DNA of 64,000 bases from Desulfosporosinus fructosivorans. Its GTDB lineage: Bacteria > Bacillota > Desulfitobacteriia > Desulfitobacteriales > Desulfitobacteriaceae. Of this stretch, positions 7,991 to 14,924 are shown piece by piece. The DNA is taken from positions 1-64,000 of the forward strand of contig NZ_SPQQ01000005.1 of the NCBI RefSeq assembly GCF_004766045.1, in the 5' to 3' direction. The stretch's first letter is position 1. Every line of letters begins with the position of its first letter. Under the pieces are notes generated by a model, which searched no databases, was not told the DNA's origin, and saw only the letters and a list, made by a program, of their open reading frames with translations. The position numbers were made by a program, and so were the translations under genes.

Positions 7991-8044
7991 GAAAGAAATT
8001 CGTAAGATTTATTCAAGAGTTTTGAAAAGGCAAAAAGCTACAAT
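7991..8044 (+). promoter_or_regulatory. upstream element of the ABC transporter genes
   Basis: 44 bases at 7991-8034 match 9728-9771, upstream of the small membrane protein gene, at 35 of 44 positions (core AAGA.TTTTGAAAA.GCAA). A TACAAT lies at 8039-8044. No standard -35 sits at 17 bp, as expected for an activator-dependent promoter. I infer a response-regulator site. Confidence 0.5.
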
Positions 8045-8078
8045 AGCCTTAGGGTAAAAATAGAAAGAGGGCGGTTTT

Positions 8079-8993
8079 ATGTCTTATGTTATCCAAACGC
8101 ATGGAATTACAAAAGCATTTGATAACAGCGAAGTAGTGTCTAAGGTAGATATGAATGTCAAACGAAATGAAATCTATGGTTTCCTCGGTCCGAATGGCGC
8201 CGGTAAAACAACAGTCATGAAAATGATTACCAATTTGCTCAAACCCACAAGTGGAGAAATTGAAATCTTCGGAGAACGGCTTACGAACTCTTCTTACAAT
8301 GTATTAAAACGTATGGGAAGTATCATAGAATATCCAGCATTTTATGACCATCTAAGCGGTGCGGCAAATCTTGAACTGCATTGTGAATATATGGGGTATT
8401 ACAGTCCCAATAGCGTACAGAACGCGCTTGAAATGTTAGATTTAACTGAAACAGGTAATAAAGCTGTTCGCAGTTATTCATTGGGTATGAAGCAGCGCCT
8501 CGGACTTGCTAGGGCGGTGTTGACTAAGCCGGAGCTGCTTATACTGGATGAACCAATGAACGGACTTGACCCGGCCGGTATTAAATACATCAGGGATCTT
8601 CTTAAAATGCTTTGCAAGGAATGCGGTATAACAATCTTGATTTCAAGCCATATTTTATCCGAAATAGAAAATATCGCGGATACGATCGGTATCATTAATC
8701 ACGGGAAAATGTTGCGAGAACTTACCATGCAAGAAGTTCTCGATATGAATCTTTCGTATGTAGAATTAGTGGCTGGAAATTTAAAACAGGCTGCATATGT
8801 ACTCTCTGAACATTTGCATATCAATAATTTTAAAATCATTGATGACAAAGTTATAAGAATTTACGATGTTGCCAGACCAACACAGGAATTATCAAAAAGT
8901 CTGGTGCTCAACAACGTGGCTATTGAATCTATGAGCAAAAAAAGTGAATCTCTCGAAGATTATTTTATCAAGATGACCACGGAGGGCAGGTAA
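8079..8993 (+). CDS. ABC transporter ATPase (BcrA-like)
   Basis: 304 residues; Walker A GPNGAGKTT (about 40-48), Q-loop IIEYPAFYDHLSG, signature YSLGMKQRLGLARAVL, Walker B LLILDEPMNGLDP, H-loop ISSHILSEIENIADTIGIINHG. The Q-loop and 'iieyPafYdhLsg' are typical of bacitracin and lantibiotic-immunity ATPases (BcrA, NisF). A 120-residue tail follows. GAGGGCGG sits before the ATG. It pairs with the six-helix permease whose ATG comes right after its stop codon. The likely role is export of, or protection from, a peptide antibiotic sensed by the upstream kinase. Confidence 0.9.
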   Translation: MSYVIQTHGITKAFDNSEVVSKVDMNVKRNEIYGFLGPNGAGKTTVMKMITNLLKPTSGEIEIFGERLTNSSYNVLKRMGSIIEYPAFYDHLSGAANLELHCEYMGYYSPNSVQNALEMLDLTETGNKAVRSYSLGMKQRLGLARAVLTKPELLILDEPMNGLDPAGIKYIRDLLKMLCKECGITILISSHILSEIENIADTIGIINHGKMLRELTMQEVLDMNLSYVELVAGNLKQAAYVLSEHLHINNFKIIDDKVIRIYDVARPTQELSKSLVLNNVAIESMSKKSESLEDYFIKMTTEGR

Positions 8994-9686
8994 ATGTTGA
9001 AATTAATCAGACTGGAAATGTTAAAGAATAATGCGGCGAAGTACGCTTTATATTCTGTGATAGTAATTTTATCTCTAACTGCGCTTTCGGTGGGATTTGT
9101 ATTTTTTTTAGGATTTGAAGACCCGGAAATCGCAGAAGGAATTATAGGCGTTTCGTTTTTTGTAGAAATGTTAACAGGTATCGTATTCTTAATCTTTACA
9201 GCAATTATGCATTCTGCATTTACCATCAATGCGTACAAGAACAAAACCATGGATTTGATGTTCTCTTATCCTATTAAAAGAGGAAAAATTTTAGCATCAA
9301 AAATTATAGCAGTCCTGGGTTTCAATTTTGTATCAATAATCGTAGCACAGGTAATCATTTATGGCAGTATTTATATTGCTTCCCGCTACCTGCAACCGTC
9401 AATAAAAATAGATTTTGATATCTTAAATATTACATTTTATGTCAGTGTAGTCATAAAATCTGTTATGACCATTTGTATCAGCTTAATCGCATTATTTGTT
9501 GGAATGATAAGTAAATCGCCTGTGGCAACAATTGTGGCATCGTTTTTCTTAGCTGTCCTGCTCAAAGGCAACATAGGCGGATTTTCGTTGGCAGGGAGTG
9601 TAGTATTTCCCATTGTTTTGACATTCATTTCAATTGTCTTCGCGTTTCTAACGATAAGAGATGTCGAGAAAAAAGATGTTGTATAG
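8994..9686 (+). CDS. ABC-2 permease (BcrB/lantibiotic-immunity type)
   Basis: A 230-residue membrane protein with six hydrophobic helices (residues about 17-37, 52-76, 99-124, 143-168, 175-193, 199-218). The start motif MLKLIRLEMLKNNAAKYALYS and the loop YKNKTMDLMFSYPIKRGKILASKI are characteristic of ABC-2 permeases of antibiotic self-protection systems. The ATG follows the ATPase stop directly. Ends at 9686, after which a second copy of the operon's upstream element leads into a small membrane protein gene. Confidence 0.85.
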   Translation: MLKLIRLEMLKNNAAKYALYSVIVILSLTALSVGFVFFLGFEDPEIAEGIIGVSFFVEMLTGIVFLIFTAIMHSAFTINAYKNKTMDLMFSYPIKRGKILASKIIAVLGFNFVSIIVAQVIIYGSIYIASRYLQPSIKIDFDILNITFYVSVVIKSVMTICISLIALFVGMISKSPVATIVASFFLAVLLKGNIGGFSLAGSVVFPIVLTFISIVFAFLTIRDVEKKDVV

Positions 9687-9727
9687 CAGACTGCTGCGTA
9701 GTTTTTTATTTATGAGATTTTCCGGGG

Positions 9728-9771
9728 GAAAGAAATTTGCAATAGTTTTTTAAGAATTTTGAAAAAGCAAC
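9728..9771 (+). promoter_or_regulatory. second copy of the module's upstream element
   Basis: Matches 7991-8034 at 35 of 44 bases (GAAAGAAATT at the left end, TTTTGAAAA near the right). Its position 45 bases before the start of the 60-residue membrane protein suggests that gene belongs to the same regulon. Confidence 0.5.
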
Positions 9772-9815
9772 GTACTAGGAATGTCCATAAAGGACTGAAA
9801 GGGAGGATAAGAACA

Positions 9816-9998
9816 ATGATCACCAATATCTTTTTTTGGATAAATATGGTACTATGCGTGATTTTAATTTTCCTTGGTCTCAATCTGATTTCAAGGAAAA
9901 AGAATTCGTCAAGTCAATCAAAAGCTGTCGGCGGAACAATTTGTGTATTTTTAGGCATTATAGGAATCATTACGCGTATTATTCAGTTAACCTTCTAA
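9816..9998 (+). CDS. small two-helix membrane protein, 60 aa
   Basis: ATG at 9816 follows GGGAGGATAAGAACA, a much better start than the longer frame from 9759. Residues 4-25 (FFWINMVLCVILIFLGLNLIS) and 37-57 (GGTICVFLGIIGIITRIIQL) are membrane helices separated by a basic Lys/Ser loop, so both ends probably face the same side. No family recognised. Since the upstream DNA copies the ABC operon's promoter element, it may be an extra immunity or signalling subunit of the bacitracin-like module. Confidence 0.7.
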   Translation: MITNIFFWINMVLCVILIFLGLNLISRKKNSSSQSKAVGGTICVFLGIIGIITRIIQLTF

Positions 9999-10021
9999 CG
10001 GAATTAACTACTGCTGGTCGG

Positions 10022-10066
10022 TAATGCGTTGGCGTGAGAATTTCTGTTTTCTCAACCAACGCATTA
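10022..10066 (+). terminator. terminator-like hairpin after the small membrane protein
   Basis: TAATGCGTTGG (10022-10032) pairs perfectly with CCAACGCATTA (10056-10066). The T-tract is weak, so termination efficiency is uncertain. Confidence 0.55.
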
Positions 10067-10231
10067 TATGTCTTCCTCAAAAAACCTCAATTGCTCAAAA
10101 GACTCATTTACTTGTGGCTCTTTCATTTACGATGAATATGAATGCCAAGAGATTAAAATTTATATTGATAAGAGTGTAAATATTCCAGAAACTTTATATC
10201 CCTTGAAAGTCATATTGAGATAGACATTATA

Positions 10232-10279
10232 GCATAAAAAGCAGCTAATCTTCACGTAGAGATTAGCTGCTTTTTATGC
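10232..10279. terminator. bidirectional terminator, 20-bp perfect stem
   Basis: 10232-10251 and 10260-10279 are perfect inverted repeats (AAAAAGCAGCTAATCT core) with an 8-base loop TCACGTAG. A and T runs on both flanks fit termination of the plus-strand module and of the minus-strand HEPN gene. The stretch between the two hairpins also holds a 51-codon frame (10068-10223) without ribosome site, which I do not call a gene. Confidence 0.75.
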
Positions 10280-10304
10280 CTCCGAAATTCATTGCAAACG
10301 CCCA

Positions 10305-10721
10305 TTAAAAAAATTTACATAGCACTGCTTGGATGAAGCCCTTAATATCATCAAGGTTTTCCTGTAAAATCCGGTAAATCTCAGAGTCATCAACCTCTTG
10401 GTACAAGTGCACAATTCGGTTACGAAACTTCACCATTTGCACAAGCGAAGGTTCTTTATCCTTATCCAATACCCCATGTTGTATGATAAGCTTTACCACT
10501 TCTGCAGAAGTACTAGGGATTCCCCAGCGTTCTCTTGCTACAACATGGTTAGAAACATCTATTAAAGCCTCAATACAGACTTGAAGGTTATATTTCGCAG
10601 CATCTACCGCCTGAAAACTAGCTAAAAAATCATGACGTTCCATTAGCTTTAACGTCTCTAAATTTCCTAACTTTAGATCAATAAATGATAGTTTTCTCTG
10701 TATAATATCTTTATCCACCAT
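10305..10721 (-). CDS. hepT: HEPN toxin, HepT-like (DUF86)
   Basis: 138 residues, all-helical. Near residue 108 lies RNRIVHLY, the R-x4-H-x-Y motif of HEPN ribonucleases of the HepT type; the Tyr is the residue modified by the partner. The family's EALIDVSNHV helix is also clear. HepT cleaves RNA or blocks translation and is neutralised by the MNT protein, which transfers AMP to that tyrosine. The gene overlaps the end of the upstream nucleotidyltransferase gene, the usual arrangement. Confidence 0.9.
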   Translation of the reverse strand: MVDKDIIQRKLSFIDLKLGNLETLKLMERHDFLASFQAVDAAKYNLQVCIEALIDVSNHVVARERWGIPSTSAEVVKLIIQHGVLDKDKEPSLVQMVKFRNRIVHLYQEVDDSEIYRILQENLDDIKGFIQAVLCKFF

Positions 10722-11136
10722 GACTGCCGTATTCCTCCTTTAGGGCCTGCTCGTAATCATGAGCGAATGTTGCATACTTAACAGCATAGTCTGGATAGGT
10801 CTTAATCACGAATTCTATAAAATCACTATGTTTAAAATAGTCTCCTTCGTAGACAAGTATGCCTTCCCGGAGGGCGCGAAACTGTAAAGCGATTGGAGCG
10901 CGATTCAAATTAATCAAATCTATTCGGTCATGACCAACATGAAGACTCAATGCCACATCTAACTCCAATTCCTCCGGCAGAGTAACTGAGCGAGTAAAAA
11001 CTATTCCCAAATCAATATCACTCTGCAGATGTTCAAACTCAGTACCAAATGATCCAAATAAATAAACAGCAGCAATTTCAACTCGGGACTGAAAGAATTC
11101 TTGCCAGGATAGCAACTCAACGGGCACTTTTCGCAT
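10711..11136 (-). CDS. mntA: MNT-domain nucleotidyltransferase antitoxin, MntA-like
   Basis: About 141 residues with the minimal nucleotidyltransferase signature LFGSFGTEFEHLQSDIDLGIV, i.e. G-S-x10-D-x-D, the metal and ATP site. MntA proteins add AMP to the HepT tyrosine and so disarm it. I prefer the ATG at 11136 (MRKVPVELL), 9 bases after a G-rich ribosome site, over the longer frame from 11160. It overlaps hepT by about 11 bases, so the two are translated together. A second MNT/HEPN pair of a different subfamily is at 59.1-59.8 kb. Confidence 0.9.
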   Translation of the reverse strand: MRKVPVELLSWQEFFQSRVEIAAVYLFGSFGTEFEHLQSDIDLGIVFTRSVTLPEELELDVALSLHVGHDRIDLINLNRAPIALQFRALREGILVYEGDYFKHSDFIEFVIKTYPDYAVKYATFAHDYEQALKEEYGSHGG

Positions 11137-11198
11137 TGGCATCACCCCCCTTTGTTCCATTATATCATGCCAAACGTGTATAAAAAAGGCATATGGAA

Positions 11199-11340
11199 TT
11201 ATTTTCCAAAGACCACACTCAAGACCGCAACGAGGGAGACTGCAACGGTGATGATCACCCGCGAGGGCTTTTTGAAATTCAGCACGTTTTTGATCCGCCC
11301 TTTCATACTGCCTTCGCCGAACGCGAGCGATCGCTGAGCC
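11199..11340 (-). pseudogene. BlaR1/MecR1-type M56 peptidase fragment
   Basis: A minus-strand frame reads RSLAFGEGSMKGRIKNVLNF, then KKPSRVIITVAVSLVAVLSVVFGK. The block 'laFGE..vKgRI.nvl.yKKPs..v...a' followed by a membrane helix is the hallmark of the end of the M56 protease domain in BlaR1-like antirepressors. The zinc site and everything before and after are missing. Only this fragment remains between mntA and degV. Confidence 0.6.
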
Positions 11341-11364
11341 TGTTGCCTCCGATGAAAGCGCAGA

Positions 11365-12240
11365 TCATGGATGCTCCACAAAACCGATCCCTATTGCTCC
11401 CGGACCTGAATGCGCTCCTACTATAATTCCTAAAGTGCTTTTGAATATTTGACAACCAAAATTTGTTTTTTCTCTTAGATAATTACACATATAGTCCGCA
11501 TCTTCCTGGCATTCTGCATTTTGTATAATGATTATCATCTTATTAATATCAATAATCCTTGAAACTGCGATATCTATCATGGTTTTAAGTGATTTTTTTC
11601 TTCCCCGTATCGCTTTTATGGGATGTACTACGCCATCTATAAACTCACATACTGGCTTAATGTTGATTAGTTTTCCCAAGAAGGCAGTCGCTCCTCCGAT
11701 TCTGCCTCCAGCCTTCATATATGTCAAGCTGTTAACCACAAAAAGCGTATTTATATTTGTAACCATACTATGAATTGTTTCGACGATATCCCTAAAATCT
11801 CTATTGCTATCAATCATCTTAGCGATCCCAATCTCCAATGCGGCCTGTCCACAAGCACAAGTAGTTGAACTAATCACTTCAATATTAACATCGTTATATC
11901 TCTCTTCAAAAATTTCCTTTGCAGAAATAGCCGTTTGAAAACTGGAAGATAGTTTCGAAGAAATCGTCGTTACTATATATTTTTTATCACCCCTTGCATA
12001 CCGCTCCTCAAACACAGTCAACCAATCATTAATATTGGGAGAAGATGTTTTGGGAACATCTTCTGGATATTCTTCCATATGTTTATAAAACTCGGTTATT
12101 TCATAATCAACATTTTCGCGGTAGCAATTTGTATCATCAAATTTGAAGAAGAATGGAACCTCGCTGATGTTGTACTTTTTGATCAAGTCTCGAGGTACGC
12201 TCCCTGAAGAGTCAACTATTTGACATATTGCTTTATTCAT
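11365..12240 (-). CDS. DegV family protein
   Basis: 291 residues, full length for DegV (about 280-290). N-terminal 'IVDSSGSVPRDLIKKYNISEVPF', the lipid-binding T-S-x-P motif 'PKTSSPNINDW', a middle 'VTTISSKLSSSFQTA', then 'LTYMKAGGRIGG' and a final 'IGAHSGPGAIGIGF'. DegV (FakB-like) proteins bind a fatty acid in the cytoplasm and present it to a kinase; no FakA is nearby, so the partner is unknown. ATG at 12240 is preceded by GGAGGCG. A BlaR1 fragment abuts its 3' end. Confidence 0.9.
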   Translation of the reverse strand: MNKAICQIVDSSGSVPRDLIKKYNISEVPFFFKFDDTNCYRENVDYEITEFYKHMEEYPEDVPKTSSPNINDWLTVFEERYARGDKKYIVTTISSKLSSSFQTAISAKEIFEERYNDVNIEVISSTTCACGQAALEIGIAKMIDSNRDFRDIVETIHSMVTNINTLFVVNSLTYMKAGGRIGGATAFLGKLINIKPVCEFIDGVVHPIKAIRGRKKSLKTMIDIAVSRIIDINKMIIIIQNAECQEDADYMCNYLREKTNFGCQIFKSTLGIIVGAHSGPGAIGIGFVEHP

Positions 12241-12586
12241 TTACGCGCCTCCCTATTAATATATCCTATTTTAAATTCTTGAGAAAATTGGTATTCTTCA
12301 TTTGTCTGCCCTCATTATTAGCTCCAGTTTCAATGTTAGAAACCCCAAGTTATTCCACTTTAATGTTTCTACATTTCCCCCTCATACCCTCCCACGATAG
12401 AAAAAATAATCCAAGAAAATACAAAAGAGCCTGACTGAACACTAGTTCAATCGATCGTCCATCTCATAACATATCACTCATTCAAACCACTAGAGGATGA
12501 TGGGATACGGTTGAGAATTTACAATAGTGGGTGAACCCCAGAAAGTCGGAAGTTATACCATACAATAGAAATATCTAATATATCTC
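12241..12586. other. divergent intergenic region between degV and the hydrolase gene
   Basis: No gene seen. It must contain the degV promoter (minus strand). A dyad TGAAC-ACTA-GTTCA (12436-12449) could be an operator for degV; TetR-type repressors often use such sites, but no such regulator is adjacent. Confidence 0.4.
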
Positions 12587-12641
12587 TTGATTTTACTTGG
12601 ATGTCCAAGTAAAATGCACATAGATAGTTTGGCATCAAAGT
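12587..12641 (+). promoter_or_regulatory. promoter and two operators of the metallo-hydrolase gene
   Basis: TTGATT (12587-12592), 17-bp spacer, TAAAAT (12610-12615). A perfect palindrome with 12-bp arms and a TG centre fills the promoter (12590-12615; arms ATTTTACTTGGA / TCCAAGTAAAAT). A second site AGTTTGGCATCAAAGT (12626-12641) matches 14 of 16 bases of the palindrome inside the marR promoter (14515-14530, read on the minus strand). I infer repression by the MarR protein encoded downstream. Confidence 0.65.
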
Positions 12642-12661
12642 AAATGGAGGGGATATCTTTT

Positions 12662-13987
12662 ATGAATCGTTATATCGGTGAACAAAAATTAATTGCTGAA
12701 GCAAGAACAGGTTTTCCTAAAGGGATTAAAAAAATTACTGATCAAGTTTACTTCATACAGGGGTACGGTTGCAGTCAAGCCATTTTAGTCGAAGGACAAG
12801 GAAGTTGCTTATTGATCGATACGTTATATGGGCGAGAATATGCTGAAGAGGCCCTACGGGACATTCGTACGTTTATTGATAAACCAATTACAAACATCAT
12901 TTTTACTCATTACCTTCATTTTGATCACACATCCGGTGCCGGAGTCTTTGCTGATGAAGGATGCGAAATCATCGCAAGAACACCCAGTTACCCTCAATAT
13001 ACGCGTTCCGAACTCATCAAAGATATTGCGGCTGTTCGAGGAGCAAAGCAATTTGGCGTAGGCCTCACACCGGAAGAGAGTATTTCCCTTGGGGTCGGTC
13101 CGCTGACCAATCTTCAGAGCACAATGGCCGCCCTTAAACCCACTCGAATGTTTTCCGAGGAAGCTTTAGCTCTGAACATTGATGGCATAGAGGTGCTAAT
13201 GGTAGGTGCTCCTGGAGAAACAGATGATCAGTTGTTCGTATGGTTACCTCAGTTTAAAGTTTTGTGCTGCGGAGATAATTATTATAATTCCTGGCCAAAT
13301 CTTTATGCCATTCGCGGCGGTCAATACCGTGATATTAGTCAATGGGTCAACATACTTGATACAATGCTTTCCTATGACGCTGAGCATCTCTTACCAGGCC
13401 ATACCCAAGCTATCAGCGGAAAGGAAAATGTTAGAGAAAAATTGACAAATTATCGCGATGCCATAAACTATGTCTTAACAGAAACTTTACATGGTATGAA
13501 CAGAGGATTAACTATTGATCAATTGGTTGATGCCGTGAAATTGCCAAAGAAGTGGGCTTCTTTACCAAACCTACAAGAATATTATGGTACAGTAGAGTGG
13601 ACTGTCCGATCAATTTATACCGGTTACCTGGGTTGGTTTGATGGTAACCCTACAAAATTAGGTTCTCTGCCCGTCAAAGTGCAAGCGGAGAAAACGTTAG
13701 CTATTATGGGAGGGGCTGAGAAAGTTTACGCCGAAGCTAAACAGGCAATCGAAAATGAAGATGAACAATGGGGAGTTGAACTTTGTGATATACTCCTTGA
13801 TGCCGAACAAATAACCGATACAGCCAAGTCTCTCAAGGCCGAAGGTCTCGTTCATCTAGGACGTATGCAAACAAGTGCTAATGCGCGGCATTATTATTTA
13901 TTAAGTGCCAAACAATTCCTCGGAAAGAGCGGCTCAGTAACGCTGGCTGGCGCGGCCATAGACATGGAGAAGAAAAACGAGTCCTAA
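12662..13987 (+). CDS. metallo-beta-lactamase-fold hydrolase with alkylsulfatase dimerisation domain
   Basis: 441 residues from the ATG at 12662 (GGAGGGG upstream). Residues about 20-270 form an MBL fold: LLIDTLYG, metal site THYLHFDHTSG, a later GAPGETDDQLFVWLP, CCGDNYY and LLPGHTQAI. Residues about 270-360 match the alkyl-sulfatase dimerisation segment (REKLTNYRDAINYVLTETLHGMNRGLTIDQL ... GTVEWTVRSIYTGYLGWFDGNP), and the tail is the start of a sterol-carrier-like region. The metal motif reads H-x-x-H-x-D-H with one extra residue relative to the usual H-x-H-x-D-H. Likely a sulfate-ester or related hydrolase; substrate unknown. Controlled by MarR. Confidence 0.85.
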   Translation: MNRYIGEQKLIAEARTGFPKGIKKITDQVYFIQGYGCSQAILVEGQGSCLLIDTLYGREYAEEALRDIRTFIDKPITNIIFTHYLHFDHTSGAGVFADEGCEIIARTPSYPQYTRSELIKDIAAVRGAKQFGVGLTPEESISLGVGPLTNLQSTMAALKPTRMFSEEALALNIDGIEVLMVGAPGETDDQLFVWLPQFKVLCCGDNYYNSWPNLYAIRGGQYRDISQWVNILDTMLSYDAEHLLPGHTQAISGKENVREKLTNYRDAINYVLTETLHGMNRGLTIDQLVDAVKLPKKWASLPNLQEYYGTVEWTVRSIYTGYLGWFDGNPTKLGSLPVKVQAEKTLAIMGGAEKVYAEAKQAIENEDEQWGVELCDILLDAEQITDTAKSLKAEGLVHLGRMQTSANARHYYLLSAKQFLGKSGSVTLAGAAIDMEKKNES

Positions 13988-14005
13988 GAAATCCACATTG
14001 ATAAC

Positions 14006-14051
14006 AAAAAGCAACCAAGGCAATTTATTGTTCATGCCTTGGTTGCTTTTT
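14006..14051. terminator. bidirectional terminator between hydrolase and marR
   Basis: A 17-bp perfect stem AAAAAGCAACCAAGGCA (14006-14022) / TGCCTTGGTTGCTTTTT (14035-14051) serves both convergent genes. Confidence 0.85.
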
Positions 14052-14065
14052 AAGCTAAAGCATAG

Positions 14066-14503
14066 TTATTGAGAAAAATTTGTATAGATGCGCTGCAAGA
14101 CTTTCTTGAAGATTTCCCTCTCTTCAGCATTAATCTCTTTGTACTCCGTCATTACCAAGCTTTGAGAGATCTGAAAAAATACTGGTTCTAACTCCTTTCC
14201 TTTTGTGGTAAGAAAAACTATGGTTGATCGGCTATCCTGAGCATTTTTCACCGTATCTAAATAACCAAAATCGATCAACTTATTGACTGAAGTCGTGACT
14301 GTGGAGCGATCCCGATTGATTCGCTCAGCGATTTCGCTCATAGTTAATTCAGCGTTCTGGAACAAAGCGACTAACACCGCTCCGTGTGAAGGGGATATAT
14401 CTGTAATCCCTTGTTTCTCCAGCTCAGACAGAATAAAACGATTCGCTCGCTCATTGATTCTGCTCATTAGATTAATTGTATTATCCATATTTATATGCTT
14501 CAT
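14066..14503 (-). CDS. MarR family transcriptional regulator
   Basis: About 145 residues: dimer helices NLMSRINERANRFILSELEKQG, winged HTH (ELTMSEIAERINRDRSTVTTSVNKLIDFGYLDTVKNAQDSRSTIVFLTTKGKEL), then C-terminal dimer helices. The frame opens at 14599, but the consensus promoter lies at 14510-14539, so the first usable codons are ATG 14503 (leaderless) or ATG 14488. It is convergent with the hydrolase gene, and both promoters contain nearly the same 16-bp palindrome, so it is likely an autoregulator and repressor of the hydrolase. Confidence 0.9.
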   Translation of the reverse strand: MKHINMDNTINLMSRINERANRFILSELEKQGITDISPSHGAVLVALFQNAELTMSEIAERINRDRSTVTTSVNKLIDFGYLDTVKNAQDSRSTIVFLTTKGKELEPVFFQISQSLVMTEYKEINAEEREIFKKVLQRIYTNFSQ

Positions 14504-14509
14504 AATTAA

Positions 14510-14539
14510 ATTATACTTTGATATCAAACTAAATGTCAA
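14510..14539 (-). promoter_or_regulatory. marR promoter with internal operator
   Basis: On the minus strand TTGACA (14539-14534), 18-bp spacer, TATAAT (14515-14510). The perfect palindrome AGTTTGATATCAAAGT (14530-14515) fills most of the spacer. The ATG at 14503 is only 6 bases past the -10, so the mRNA would be leaderless or use the ATG at 14488. Confidence 0.75.
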
Positions 14540-14614
14540 GAAGTTGCTCCAGAGTTTTGCGAATCGTAACCAGGGTGTCTGGCCGCGTAACTGAAGCATT
14601 GCTCCCCCAGTTAA

Positions 14615-14854
14615 ATGTCTGCTTCTACCTCAGGGATTCCAACCATCAAAAATGGTTTGAAAGCCAAATGGTTTGCAGCCCCGTTACCGACCTATAAGGA
14701 AGATGTCCAATTATACTATGGTACCAATGTCGCCATGTTTAAGTCTGGCAGTGCTGAACAGAAATTAGCGGCTTGGCTTTATCTGAAAGACTTGACGAGC
14801 ATTGAAAATACTGCCTATTTTTCTATGAAGACTGGGTATATGCCCGAGGTCTAA
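14615..14854 (+). pseudogene. family-1 extracellular solute-binding protein, C-terminal fragment
   Basis: The frame reads SGIPTIKNG...KWFAAPLPTYKEDVQLYYGTNVAMFKSG, then AWLYLKDLTSIENTAYFSMKTGYMPEV and a stop. 'G.n.amfk.g...q.aAw.flk.Lts.e.t..fs.ktGY.Pv' is the conserved hinge of UgpB/MalE-like sugar-binding proteins. A stop lies just upstream and there is no signal peptide or ribosome site, so only the middle of such a gene survives, followed by a stop. Confidence 0.65.
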
Positions 14855-14881
14855 AATTTGTCTAAAAGAGAATCAAAAAAC

Positions 14882-14890
14882 TGGTATAAT
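14882..14890 (+). promoter_or_regulatory. extended -10 promoter of the FliK-like gene
   Basis: TGGTATAAT, an extended -10, lies 35 bases before the GTG start. No good -35 is visible, consistent with extended -10 promoters. Confidence 0.5.
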
Positions 14891-14924
14891 TAAAAGTGAA
14901 ATATATAAGTTTCGAGGTGTTAAC

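Noticed and set aside
10068..10223. 51-codon open frame between two hairpins
   Set aside because: No ribosome site and its ATG is inside the first hairpin's flank; probably a chance frame or a relic.
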